From positions 127,094-191,093 of the forward strand of contig NZ_CAMLSE010000017.1 of assembly GCF_946482605.1 (NCBI RefSeq): a stretch of 64,000 bases of DNA, read 5' to 3'. Under the pieces are notes generated by a model, which had not been told where the DNA came from, did no database searches, and worked only from the letters and a program-made list of their open reading frames with translations. Shown here piece by piece: positions 16,965-26,342 of this stretch. The first letter of the stretch is position 1. Each line of letters opens with the position of its first letter. The translations under genes and the position numbers were made by a program. The DNA is from an uncultured Dyadobacter sp. (GTDB lineage: Bacteria; Bacteroidota; Bacteroidia; Cytophagales; Spirosomataceae).

Positions 16965-18029
16965 TCAGTACTTGCGTTTTTTCCTGTATTCGACCACCTG
17001 TCTGGCCATTTTCCCAAACTGCCTTTCAGTCCTTTTGCGCTCCATCGCATCGCTTTGGTAATGCGCTTGTTCGCGGCCGAGTTTCAGGAAACTTTCATAC
17101 ACGCCGCGTGGCAGGTCCCCGCTACTCACCGCAGCCACAACGGCGCAGCCCGGTTCGTGCTGGTGGCTGCAATCATCAAACCGACATTCAGAAGCGAGTG
17201 TGCCAAGCAAAGGGTGGTGCTGAATGCCGGCGTCTCCGGCTTCCAGAGTTACGCCGAACTCCCGCATACCGGGTGAGTCGATCAGCATCGCCCCGGATGG
17301 CAGCAGTACCAGATTCCGGGAAACGGTGGTGTGCCTGCCCTTGTTATTGGCCTCGCTCACGGCACCGGCTTCCTGCAAACGATGGCCCAGTATTGCATTC
17401 AGCAGCGTACTCTTGCCCACGCCCGAAGATCCGAGCAGCGCATAAGTGAGACCCGGCAGCATGTGTTCCGCTGCCCACTGCGGAAGTCCCTTCTCCTGAA
17501 CGGCGCTGAGCAGGATCACCGGGCAGTCGTAGCCCAGGCCCATTACCTCCTTCCGGTATTGCTCAGGATCGGGGACGAGGTCTTTCTTGTTCAGGACGAC
17601 CACCGGCCTGATGCCGCATTGGGTTATTTGCAAAAGGTAGCGTTGCAATCGCATTGGGTTGAAATCCCTGTCGAGGCCCTGGACGATCCATGCGAAGTCG
17701 ATATTGGCCGCGATCACCTGTTTTTCGGTCGTCCGGCCGGGTGTTTTTCGGCTGAGCTCGTTCTGCCGGGGAAGGATGCCTGTAATAATCCCTTCGTCTC
17801 CGTACGCCTTGAATACAACCCAGTCGCCGACTTTGGGCAGGTCCCAGTTGTCCAGGCCGTTCAGTAATGCGCCCGCGAGCAATGTGTCAACCGGGCCGGC
17901 GGCTGTGATGAGCCTGTGTTTGAACCCCTCGATGGCCGTGACGCGCCCCGCGTCGAGGCCTTGTAACTGGTAAGAAATAAAGTGATGTTCAAAATGGGTA
18001 TTCCACCCATAAGATGATAACAATGTCAT
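16965..18029 (-). CDS. rsgA: Ribosome small subunit-dependent GTPase A
   Basis: A 354-residue circularly permuted GTPase that acts in the last steps of 30S ribosome assembly. An OB-fold occupies about residues 25-100. The permuted G motifs are G4 NKKD (147-150), G1 GSSGVGKST (200-208), a switch with GRHTT and G3 DSPGM (251-255). The C-terminal zinc knuckle uses C282, C287, H289 and C295. All signature residues are present and the length is typical. It appears monocistronic, with a 189-bp upstream gap in which I see no clear promoter. Confidence 0.95.
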   Translation of the reverse strand: MTLLSSYGWNTHFEHHFISYQLQGLDAGRVTAIEGFKHRLITAAGPVDTLLAGALLNGLDNWDLPKVGDWVVFKAYGDEGIITGILPRQNELSRKTPGRTTEKQVIAANIDFAWIVQGLDRDFNPMRLQRYLLQITQCGIRPVVVLNKKDLVPDPEQYRKEVMGLGYDCPVILLSAVQEKGLPQWAAEHMLPGLTYALLGSSGVGKSTLLNAILGHRLQEAGAVSEANNKGRHTTVSRNLVLLPSGAMLIDSPGMREFGVTLEAGDAGIQHHPLLGTLASECRFDDCSHQHEPGCAVVAAVSSGDLPRGVYESFLKLGREQAHYQSDAMERKRTERQFGKMARQVVEYRKKRKY

Positions 18030-18218
18030 GTTTGTAAAGTCTGGGCTATGGGCAAAACATCGCCTGTCCGCGCATAGCGTGGGGAGAAATGATCAATGCA
18101 GTGGGGAAGCGCTGGTCTTTCCGATGTAAAAAGAGAGAAGACCGGCGTTAGGCCGCAATGTCAGACGATGGGCGGTATGTAGTTTCAGACCATGACATAA
18201 GGCTGCAAATATAGCGCT

Positions 18219-19016
18219 TTATTTTTGGTATTTTTTTCGCATTTCCTCCGTGAAGGTAATAGGTAAATTGTATTTGAATCGGGAAAACGTGCCCCTTTTG
18301 TAAAGAACGGGCCAGTCGGGAATAAGCTTGACAACCCGCACGGCTTCGCGGTCCAATACGGGATCGAGACTTTTCAAAACCTCGACCCGATCTACAATGC
18401 CCTGGTCGTTAGCAGAAAACGTGACGAATACCCGCCCCTCCCTGCCAGCGAGCGGTGGCAGTTTGCTCCAATTAATGGTGGAGTAAACAAAATCGACAAG
18501 CAAACTGGTGTTGGTGAAAAAGACCGATGTTCGTGACTTCGAATTATCAAATTGCTCTATGCGGGTCAGCCTGCCGTTGCGAAAATCAACCTCCCATTCT
18601 TTTTCAAAAATATAAAACATGTCTAGGCCGCGGCAAATAACCCTTCCGCTTTTACCGTGCAGGTCCCGATCGGATAAATGAACAGGGAATGGCCCGCTAT
18701 CCAGATTTTTGCCGAATAGCATCACAAGCTCTTCGTCGATCTGTTTTTTACTGGCTTGCCCGCTGTGGACGGCCATGAGTTTGACCTGCTCTCCGACAAT
18801 TTTCCAGTAGATCCGTTCGCGGTTGTCCGTATACTGTTTTCCCAAATGACTTAACCGATACGCCTGGCCCTGGGCGTAGGACTCAAACAAATGCTCTTGC
18901 AGCGAAATGGTATCCTTTCCGTAGATCAGGTAATCGCTGATCACGAGGCAATCGAAGCATTGCCCATAGCCCCGTAGCATACCCGACAAAATGTAGAGAA
19001 TCAGGCAGATCCGCAT
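18219..19016 (-). CDS. Exported protein with a TonB C-terminal-like domain
   Basis: A 266-residue protein beginning MRICLILYILSGML, a likely signal peptide. This is preferred to the ATG at 19076, which would place a charged stretch in front of it. The middle region is unrecognised. Residues about 185-266 (GRVFVTFSANDQGIVDRVEVLKSLDPVLDREAVRVVKLIPDW) match the TonB C-terminal fold as found in many small Bacteroidota proteins. No proline-rich linker or classic membrane anchor typical of TonB is seen, so it may be a periplasmic partner rather than an energy transducer. It is divergent from the DUF4349 gene. Confidence 0.6.
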   Translation of the reverse strand: MRICLILYILSGMLRGYGQCFDCLVISDYLIYGKDTISLQEHLFESYAQGQAYRLSHLGKQYTDNRERIYWKIVGEQVKLMAVHSGQASKKQIDEELVMLFGKNLDSGPFPVHLSDRDLHGKSGRVICRGLDMFYIFEKEWEVDFRNGRLTRIEQFDNSKSRTSVFFTNTSLLVDFVYSTINWSKLPPLAGREGRVFVTFSANDQGIVDRVEVLKSLDPVLDREAVRVVKLIPDWPVLYKRGTFSRFKYNLPITFTEEMRKKYQK

Positions 19017-19154
19017 GCAGCGGTTCCCACGATCATTGTGCTCTTCCTCCGGATCAATTTCCTTTTGATATGCCATTTTTTTGATGGAAGTTCACGGACT
19101 TTGTTTTGTCATGTTGTAAATATATATTTAAGAAAATTAAATATAAAAATATCT

Positions 19155-19997
19155 ATGAAAAATCTCGTGTTCTGTATCATGATGGCGCTCATAGCGGGTT
19201 GCACCCAAAAACCGGCCGAGGAAAGTGTTGCCATGCAAGTGGATTTGGCTAAACCGCAGGAAGCTGCCGTGGAGGAGTCGGCACCGGCTCCCCCGAAAAC
19301 GATCACTGCCACGGTTGTCCGCAAGCTCATCAAAAATGGCCGCATTGCATTTGAAACCGAGGATCCCATGGCTGTGAGAAAACAGATCATAGCTTCCGCA
19401 AAGGCCTTCAATGGATACATTTCATCGGAAAGTGAGGAAAAGCAAGGCGGTGAAACCAGCTATCAGATGGTGGTGCGCGTGCCCGCCGAACGTTTCGATC
19501 AGCTACTCACATCGGCGACGAAGGGCGTTTCCGAATTTCGCGAAAGATCCATTGAGATCGAAGATGTTACCGAGGATTTCCTGGACCATGAGGCAAGGGT
19601 CAGGTCCAAAAAAGAAATCGAATCCCGCTATCGTCAGCTGCTGAGCAAGGCATTGTCTGTGAAGGATATACTGGAAATTGAGAAGCAGATGGGCGAGATC
19701 CGAACCGAGATCGAAGCCAGCGAGGGCCGGTTGAAATACCTGACCGACCAGGTCCAATATTCTACGCTGCGCATTACTTTCTACAAATCGATTCCTTCCG
19801 GGTCGTCATTCTCACATGAGATCAGCAATGCATTCTCAAATGGATGGCAAAGCTTGCGCGTCCTGGCAGTGATCCTCGTCACGATCTGGCCGTTTGTATT
19901 GCTGGCCGTTTTGACACTGTTTGCTGTGCGCTATTTTCGAAAAAGAGCCCGGAAGAACACAGAAGCCGTAACAGAAGCAGATCAGGCATCGCGTTAA
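19155..19997 (+). CDS. DUF4349 lipoprotein
   Basis: A 280-residue lipoprotein. The signal ends in ALIAGC, placing the lipidated Cys at 16. A DUF4349 domain (about 60-265) includes GRIAFETEDPMAVRKQI, YQMVVRVPAERFDQLL and the coiled-coil EIEKQMGEIRTEIEASEGRLKYL (about 175-200). A membrane helix lies near 238-262. The family is common in Bacteria but functionally undefined; the layout suggests an envelope protein tethered at both ends. It overlaps the end of the convergent gene at 19994 by four bases. Confidence 0.85.
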   Translation: MKNLVFCIMMALIAGCTQKPAEESVAMQVDLAKPQEAAVEESAPAPPKTITATVVRKLIKNGRIAFETEDPMAVRKQIIASAKAFNGYISSESEEKQGGETSYQMVVRVPAERFDQLLTSATKGVSEFRERSIEIEDVTEDFLDHEARVRSKKEIESRYRQLLSKALSVKDILEIEKQMGEIRTEIEASEGRLKYLTDQVQYSTLRITFYKSIPSGSSFSHEISNAFSNGWQSLRVLAVILVTIWPFVLLAVLTLFAVRYFRKRARKNTEAVTEADQASR

Positions 19998-21337
19998 AAA
20001 TTCCCCTCAAACGCCGCTTTCCCCTTCGCATCCTTCAACTCCACCGATTCAACCGCTCCTATGCCGGCAAACTTCACGCTTAACCCGTAAATGCGGTGTA
20101 AGGGGCGGTTGTAAGTGGTTTCAAAAACCTCTTTTCCGTTGATGAACAGGCGTGCGTGCCGGTTTTTCACCCTCAGTTCAACCGTTCCGCCGTGGGTGAG
20201 GTCTGCGCCGAGGAAATCGAGGGCGCTGGTGGAACCGTTGCGATGGACATCGGAGAATTGCATTTTAGTCCAATGCACGCAGCCCGGTTTCATGATCACG
20301 AGCTGATGGTAGGTGTCCTCGCCCCCCACTGTGATGCGCACCTCCGAGCAGCGCACACCCGGGCGGGGAAGCGAGGTTTTGAGCCGGAGTTTCAGGTGGA
20401 AGTCGTCCCCGCTGATGGCAGTGGGGCGGCTGTTGATGAAATCCACGAAGAAAGTCCGGTTCGTATCCACACCGGCGCGGGACACCTCCCGCGCGCTGAC
20501 GCCGTAGGTTCCGTGCCGGAACAGAGCGGGCACTTCGATGGGGTACACCCGCGTGGTGTCGTGCATCATGTTGGCGGTAGCCGTCCAACCATCCGTATGC
20601 AGGTACACCGTGGCACTGTCGATCGTAGTTCCGTTGTGCCGGAGTGTTGCGAAATACCGGCCCGGCACCTCATAATAGTGGGAATAAATGCTATCCTGGC
20701 CATTCAGCTGCACTTTCCGGCCATCGCCGAAATCGATCCGGAAGCCGTCGGGCAGTTCGGCAATATCCTCGAATCCCCGCAATGCAAACACCGCCGAATG
20801 CGGGTTTTCGCCGACAGGATTTTTGCAGATCAAACGGATTTCAGGAAGTGTGGGTTCTTTTAATTTTTTCAAAAAAACGACCGCCACAACCACCAGAATG
20901 AGTCCTGACAGGACGTAGAGCCATGTACGGTTCGCCCGCCGCCTTACCGGAACGGGGAGCTCGGGTCGGACCCGGGCTGGTGCCTGTGCAGGTACGGTCA
21001 GCGCAGGCATCAGCGTTTCCGCATTCAGTGCCAGTGTATGCTTTTCCACGAATATATCCCAATCCGGAAAGCCGATGTAAAGGGCCAGCGCGTCGCGGGT
21101 AGCTTTCTGCGGATAGTAACGGGCGTCGGTTTTTATTTTGCCAAAAATGCGTTTGAGCGTGTTTGGACTGATCTGTACGTGGGTTCTTTTATACAGGATA
21201 TGGCTCAGCCTGATGAAGTCGCTGTTGGTCCATTCCGTGCTGTCGGGCTTGCCATAAGCTTCGCTCACACGCTGACAACATTCGTCGAGAGCGTCTGAAA
21301 TGCGGGCCCGGCCTTGTCCATTCTGGGTTGTGTTCAT
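19994..21337 (-). CDS. Single-pass membrane protein with cytoplasmic helical domain and PKD/LamG-like ectodomain
   Basis: A 447-residue protein with three parts. A cytoplasmic helical N-terminus (about 1-105; ISPNTLKRIFGKIKTDARYYPQKATRDALALYIGFPDW) is a pattern I associate with Bacteroidota proteins that may bind DNA or a partner. A membrane helix lies at about 139-157. The extracytoplasmic part has a PKD-like stretch (FRIDFGDGRKVQLNGQDSIYSHYYEVPGRY) and a C-terminal jelly-roll-like region. It diverges from SusCD locus 2 and could sense something in the periplasm for it; that is inference. A dyad at 21335-21355 covers its start codon. Confidence 0.6.
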   Translation of the reverse strand: MNTTQNGQGRARISDALDECCQRVSEAYGKPDSTEWTNSDFIRLSHILYKRTHVQISPNTLKRIFGKIKTDARYYPQKATRDALALYIGFPDWDIFVEKHTLALNAETLMPALTVPAQAPARVRPELPVPVRRRANRTWLYVLSGLILVVVAVVFLKKLKEPTLPEIRLICKNPVGENPHSAVFALRGFEDIAELPDGFRIDFGDGRKVQLNGQDSIYSHYYEVPGRYFATLRHNGTTIDSATVYLHTDGWTATANMMHDTTRVYPIEVPALFRHGTYGVSAREVSRAGVDTNRTFFVDFINSRPTAISGDDFHLKLRLKTSLPRPGVRCSEVRITVGGEDTYHQLVIMKPGCVHWTKMQFSDVHRNGSTSALDFLGADLTHGGTVELRVKNRHARLFINGKEVFETTYNRPLHRIYGLSVKFAGIGAVESVELKDAKGKAAFEGNF

Positions 21338-21355
21338 ACAATAATATACTGTATG
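21335..21355. promoter_or_regulatory. Palindrome over the start codon of the membrane protein gene
   Basis: CATACA (21335-21340) and TGTATG (21350-21355) form a dyad with a 9-bp AT-rich centre. It includes the start codon of the minus-strand gene and faces locus 2. A candidate operator; nothing more can be read from sequence. Confidence 0.35.
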
Positions 21356-21406
21356 TCAATATTTTAAGTTGTCCATAATTCTGAATAGCGAACTGGTCAT
21401 GTTCGC

Positions 21407-21440
21407 TTGCAAATCTTCGTATTGTGCAATTTTATATTTG
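21407..21440 (+). promoter_or_regulatory. Promoter of SusCD locus 2
   Basis: TTG at 21407-21409 and an exact TAnnTTTG box (TATATTTG, 21433-21440) are 23 bp apart. The box lies 69 bp before the susC ATG. A housekeeping-type promoter fits the absence of an ECF sigma gene at this locus. Confidence 0.55.
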
Positions 21441-21509
21441 CTAACTCAAATTTCAAATCTGTGCCGGACCAGTGTGCTGTCCGGCGCAAAACCCTAAATT
21501 TTAACAAAT

Positions 21510-24500
21510 ATGCGACAAAAAATTCTACTTGGCTTAGCCTTGTTGCTGGGGTCGTTGTGCCCGTTGCTCGCCCAGTCGAGGCAGGTGTCGGGCAGGGTCT
21601 CCGACGAGGCTGCTCACGGTCTGCCCGGCGTCAGCATCGTGGTCAAAGGCACACAGCGCGGCACCGTTACCGATGTGAACGGCGATTACCAGCTGGCATT
21701 GCCGGATCAGGGCACCGCAGTCCTGACCTTTTCTTTCGTCGGCTACGAAAGTCAGGACATCGACGCGGGTAGTCGGTCGGTGCTGCACGTTACCCTGAAA
21801 CCAGGCAGCAATGCACTGGCGGAGGTGGTCGTGGTCGGTTATGGAACACAGAAAAAGAAGGACCTGACCGGGGCCATTTCCAGCATCGGTTCCAAAGATG
21901 TGGGCGGCCGCCAGACCTTACAGGTATCCGACGCATTGCAGGGCAGCGTCGCCGGCGTATCGGTTACGCGCAGCAGCGGCGCTCCCGGATCGGGATCCAG
22001 TATCCTCATTCGTGGTATCACCACGATCGGGACGAACAGCCCGCTGGTGATCGTCGACGGCGTGCCCGTGAGCAGTATCGACAATGTGAACCCGGGAGAT
22101 GTAGAAAGCATTACCGTGCTCAAAGACGCCGCATCGGCTGCCATTTACGGCTCCCGCGGGGCCGCAGGTGTGATCCTGGTGACGACCAAGCGCGCGAAAA
22201 GCGGGCAGGGGAGCCTGGAATACACCTACGAGTATGGTGTGCAGCGCGCCACCGCCGCGCCCGGATACGTGGGTGTGCAGGACTATATGCGGTATTTCAA
22301 TGAGCAGGCCGTCAACGACGGGGCGAGTACCGGTGCATTTCCGGATGCCCTGGTCGCTTCCTATCTCGATAGCAACCGGGTAAGCCCGGACCGCTTCCCG
22401 AATACCGACTGGCAAAAATCCATCCTGACCCGCCGCAATGCCCCGCGCCAGCGGCATGACGTGGTTTTCACGATGGGAACCGGCAAGATCAAAACGAAAG
22501 CTTCCCTGGGCTATGCGAGTGCCGGTGCGTTTTATGATAACCGTTCGTACGACCGCTACCTGTTCCGGGTCAACAACGATATGCAGGTGAATGACAAAAT
22601 GAGTGTCAATCTGGATGTGTTTTACAAGCGGACCCGTAACGAAGGCAATGCGAACGAACTGTCGTCGACGGGCTATAATCCGATATATGAAGCGCGCGTG
22701 ATGCCGCCGATTTATGATGATGTGTATGACAATGGCCGGCTGGCGGTAGGGAAGGACGGACGCAATCCCCTGGCGCAGATTCGCGATGGCGGTTTCACCC
22801 GGCAGCTCACCAACCAGATCGGCGGAAGAATGCAGCTGAATTACAAACCCATTGAAGGGCTGGCATTGACGGTGCTGGTGGCACCCGTTTTTGACTTGGA
22901 CAAAAACAAATACTTTTCCAAACAGATCCGCTTCACCAATCCCGACGGCAGACCCGGTACCGTCATGAACCAGGCGCGCACCGTGCTTTCGGAAGGCCGG
23001 TCGGAAGGCGTGAACATCAATGGGCAACTGCTGGCTAACTATGCCAGGGAATTCAATGGCGGACATGCACTCGACGTGTTGGCGGGTTTTGAGGAGAATT
23101 ATCGTTCTGTGGAAACGCTGGGCGCTTCGAGAAGCGGTTTTGCACTGACCGATTTTCCTTACCTCAATTCCGGTTCCACCGAGCTGCGCGACAACTCCGG
23201 CAGTGCCAACGAATCGGGCCTGCATTCATTTTTCGGACGGTTGCAGTATAATTTCAAAAGCCGCTATTTCATTCAGGGTAACCTCCGGTCAGACCTTTCG
23301 TCGCGTTTTGCCTCGCAGTACCGCAGGGCGGTGTACCCTTCGCTATCCGCGGGATGGACCATTTCGGAAGAGCAATTCATGAAAAGCACCAAATGGCTCT
23401 CCTTCCTGAAACTCCGGGGCTCCTGGGGTATGGCCGGCAATGAGCGGCTGCTGGACAAGGACGGCAACCCGGCCTACTATCCCTACATGGCGACGATCGA
23501 CTTTTCGAGCGCATTGTTCTACCAGAACGGCAGCGTAGTACCGCTGACGGGCGGAGGCCAGCAGGTCTACGCGGTGCAGAACATCAGTTGGGAAACCAGC
23601 CGCACCACCGACATTGGTCTCGATGCAGCATTTCTGAACGACCGCCTTACCCTGGCTGCCGACTATTACCGGAAAACCACGACGGACATCCTCCTGCCGC
23701 TTGATATTCCCCTCTACCTGGGTTATGACAAACCCAACCAGAATGCTGGCACCCTGAATGTGCATGGCTGGGAGCTGGAAGCGGGCTGGAAAGACCATTT
23801 CGGTAAGGTCAATTACTCGGTAGCGGCTAACCTTTCCGATGCCAAATCCACGGTGGGCGACCTGAAAGGCACCGAGTTCCGGGGCGATCAGGTGATCCGC
23901 AACGGGAGCCAGTACAACGAATGGTTCGGCTACCTTTCCAATGGCCTTTTCCAGACCCAGGACGAGATCACCGGCGCGCCCGTCCTGAACGTAACCACCA
24001 AGCCAGGTGACGTCCGCTATGTGGATGTGAACAAGGACGGAAAGATCACGACCGACGATAAAGTGCTGCTGGGCGGTGCATTGCCGCGCTACCTCTACGG
24101 CGGTAACCTCCGTGCCGAGTATGCCGGTATCGATTTCGGGGTAACTTTTCAGGGCGTTGCCAAAAAGCTTTCGCGGCTCAGCAGCGAGGTAACCCAGCCG
24201 TTTGCCGAAGCGTTCGGCAATATGCCCTCGGATATGGTGGGGAAGTTTTGGAGTAATCGCAACACACCGGAACAGAACTTGAAAGCGACTTATCCAAGGC
24301 TTTCCAGGACCTCGAACAGCGCCAATTATGCGCTTTCTGATTATTGGTTGCTCAACGGTGCCTATTTCCGGCTAAAAAACCTGACGGTCGGTTACACACT
24401 CAGGCCCGAACTCGTGAAGCGGGTGGGGGTGCAGTCCCTGCGGCTTTACCTGTCGGCCAACGACGTCTTTTCGGTCAGTAAATTTCCAAAATACCTTGAT

Positions 24501-24569
24501 CCCGAGTCGGGCAGCTATTCCTATCCCATTGTAAGAACGTTTATGGCCGGGGCAACCATCCGGTTCTGA
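21510..24569 (+). CDS. SusC/RagA TonB-linked outer membrane protein without STN domain (locus 2)
   Basis: A 1019-residue receptor. The signal peptide ends at LLAQ (about residue 22) and is followed directly by the carboxypeptidase-D-like domain (LPGVSIVVKGTQRGTVTDVNG, about 35-110). The TonB box AEVVVVGYGTQKKKDLTG, the plug (VSVTRSSGAPGSGSSILIRGITT) and the barrel follow. It has no STN domain, unlike the receptors of loci 1 and 3, and correspondingly no sigma/FecR pair is present. Import partner of the SusD at 24603. The substrate is unknown. Confidence 0.95.
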   Translation: MRQKILLGLALLLGSLCPLLAQSRQVSGRVSDEAAHGLPGVSIVVKGTQRGTVTDVNGDYQLALPDQGTAVLTFSFVGYESQDIDAGSRSVLHVTLKPGSNALAEVVVVGYGTQKKKDLTGAISSIGSKDVGGRQTLQVSDALQGSVAGVSVTRSSGAPGSGSSILIRGITTIGTNSPLVIVDGVPVSSIDNVNPGDVESITVLKDAASAAIYGSRGAAGVILVTTKRAKSGQGSLEYTYEYGVQRATAAPGYVGVQDYMRYFNEQAVNDGASTGAFPDALVASYLDSNRVSPDRFPNTDWQKSILTRRNAPRQRHDVVFTMGTGKIKTKASLGYASAGAFYDNRSYDRYLFRVNNDMQVNDKMSVNLDVFYKRTRNEGNANELSSTGYNPIYEARVMPPIYDDVYDNGRLAVGKDGRNPLAQIRDGGFTRQLTNQIGGRMQLNYKPIEGLALTVLVAPVFDLDKNKYFSKQIRFTNPDGRPGTVMNQARTVLSEGRSEGVNINGQLLANYAREFNGGHALDVLAGFEENYRSVETLGASRSGFALTDFPYLNSGSTELRDNSGSANESGLHSFFGRLQYNFKSRYFIQGNLRSDLSSRFASQYRRAVYPSLSAGWTISEEQFMKSTKWLSFLKLRGSWGMAGNERLLDKDGNPAYYPYMATIDFSSALFYQNGSVVPLTGGGQQVYAVQNISWETSRTTDIGLDAAFLNDRLTLAADYYRKTTTDILLPLDIPLYLGYDKPNQNAGTLNVHGWELEAGWKDHFGKVNYSVAANLSDAKSTVGDLKGTEFRGDQVIRNGSQYNEWFGYLSNGLFQTQDEITGAPVLNVTTKPGDVRYVDVNKDGKITTDDKVLLGGALPRYLYGGNLRAEYAGIDFGVTFQGVAKKLSRLSSEVTQPFAEAFGNMPSDMVGKFWSNRNTPEQNLKATYPRLSRTSNSANYALSDYWLLNGAYFRLKNLTVGYTLRPELVKRVGVQSLRLYLSANDVFSVSKFPKYLDPESGSYSYPIVRTFMAGATIRF

Positions 24570-24602
24570 TGACCATTCCTTCCCACATTGATTTTGATTG
24601 AC

Positions 24603-26279
24603 ATGAAAAAAATTGCAGCATTACTCCTCCTGGCAGGCATGAGCGGCTGCCACACCCTGGATCTCGCCCCGCTGTCGGAGGCTTCCACCGGGACGTTCTA
24701 TTCCAACCAGACCGAGCTCGAACTGGCCGTTAACGACCTGTACCGGCTGGCGTTCTGGGGAAACGACAACGAGCTGTTCAGTGACAACGAATGGCATCGC
24801 GGCCAGCTCACCAATGCGGTGATCGGTGGTACCATGAATGCCGATGACGCCAATGTGCAGACCTACTGGCTGAATTCCTACAAAGCCATCGCTAGGGCCA
24901 ACTCCTTCTTGGCCAACAAAGACCGCGCCGCCGCCGTGACACCGGCCCCGGTCATGACGCGGCTGGAAGCGGAGATGCGGCTTATCAGAGCCTACCAGTA
25001 CGCACGACTGATCACTCATTTCGGCGACGTTCCTTTCCTGACCGACCCGGTAACCCTGGAAGAGTCCTACGGCATTGCACGGACCAGCCAGGAGAAGATC
25101 CTCGACTTTGTATTCAGTGAACTGGATTTTGCGGCGTCGAACCTGCCCGCAGCCTATCCAGCGGCGGACACCAAACGCCTCACAAAAGGAGCAGCATGGG
25201 CGATCAAAGCCCGTATGGCATTGTATATGGGTAAATGGGCGCTGGCACGTGACGCGGCGAAGGCCATTATGGACTTAAAGGAGGCTGGCTACGCATTGCA
25301 CAGTAATTATAGCGCATTGTTTCTGAAATCCGGAGAGGCCAGTAAAGAGCTGATCATCAGTATTCCACGCGATGAAAAACAGCAGGTTTTCGGGGCAGCA
25401 GGCTATGTACAGGACAACATTTCACGCAATGCGGGCGGGTTTGGGGCGCAGCTGCCTACGCGGGATATGATGGACGCCTATGAATGCACGGACGGGAAGC
25501 CTATTGATGAATCGGCTTTGTATGATCCCAAAAGTCCATTCAAAAACCGTGATCCCCGGCTCACCGCCACCATTGTGGAGTTCAATACGCAATGGCTGGG
25601 TTACAATTATATGCCGCACCCCGATTCACTGACGGTATTCAGCTCGAAGGAAAACCGCCGGGTGCCCAATAAGGATAGCCGCGCAGTCGCTTCATTTGCC
25701 AGTTTCACAGGTTTTCTTTGGAAAAAGGGCATTGATCAGACCTGGCCCGACCGGCTCGTGGAAGACAATGACGCGATCATTGTACGCTACGCCGAAATAC
25801 TGCTGACCTATGCCGAAGCGAAGATCGAACTAGGCGAGATCGATGCCGACGTCCTTCACGCGATCAACCAGGTACGGGCGAGAGCATATGGGGTGGGTGT
25901 GGAGCAGACCAGTGCCTATCCGGCCGTTACGACGACCAGCGTTGCGGCGCTCCGGGCAATCCTGAGAACAGAAAGAAGGGTAGAATTTCCCCGGGAGGGA
26001 CTCCGTTATATGGACCTGATCCGTTGGAAGTTAGCCGAGAAGATCCTGACAAAACCGGTTGTCGGCCTGCCCGACCCGGCTGCGCAGAACCGGGCCAAAT
26101 GGCCGTTTCCCGGCACCACGCCCATCGACGCGGATGGCCTGGCCGACTATGCGGGCTTTGGCACCGATGTAAAGTCTCTCGCCCAGCGCAGTTTCGACAA
26201 AACACGCCAGTATTTGTGGCCCATTCCGGCCGTCGAACGCCGCGTGAACCCGGGGATAACCCAGAATGCAGGATATTGA
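24603..26279 (+). CDS. SusD/RagB family lipoprotein (locus 2)
   Basis: A 558-residue protein starting MKKIAALLLLAGMSGC, a clear lipoprotein signal with Cys 16; the in-frame ATG 15 bp earlier is less likely. SusD marks are the FYSNQTELELAVNDLYRLAFW start, EAEMRLIRAYQYARLITHFGDVP, LRTERRVEFPREGLRYMDLIRW and the terminal RRVNPGITQNAGY. The gene begins 33 bp after susC, so the two are co-transcribed. Confidence 0.93.
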   Translation: MKKIAALLLLAGMSGCHTLDLAPLSEASTGTFYSNQTELELAVNDLYRLAFWGNDNELFSDNEWHRGQLTNAVIGGTMNADDANVQTYWLNSYKAIARANSFLANKDRAAAVTPAPVMTRLEAEMRLIRAYQYARLITHFGDVPFLTDPVTLEESYGIARTSQEKILDFVFSELDFAASNLPAAYPAADTKRLTKGAAWAIKARMALYMGKWALARDAAKAIMDLKEAGYALHSNYSALFLKSGEASKELIISIPRDEKQQVFGAAGYVQDNISRNAGGFGAQLPTRDMMDAYECTDGKPIDESALYDPKSPFKNRDPRLTATIVEFNTQWLGYNYMPHPDSLTVFSSKENRRVPNKDSRAVASFASFTGFLWKKGIDQTWPDRLVEDNDAIIVRYAEILLTYAEAKIELGEIDADVLHAINQVRARAYGVGVEQTSAYPAVTTTSVAALRAILRTERRVEFPREGLRYMDLIRWKLAEKILTKPVVGLPDPAAQNRAKWPFPGTTPIDADGLADYAGFGTDVKSLAQRSFDKTRQYLWPIPAVERRVNPGITQNAGY

Positions 26280-26342
26280 TAGTAACGCTCCCGCATCGAC
26301 GGGAGCTTAATAGTGCTGATTTTCAACCTAATGATTTTTTGA

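Noticed and set aside
21918..23225. 435-codon minus-strand frame inside susC of locus 2
   Set aside because: Antisense shadow of a high-G+C coding gene; the composition is unlike a real protein and the plus-strand SusC is unambiguous.
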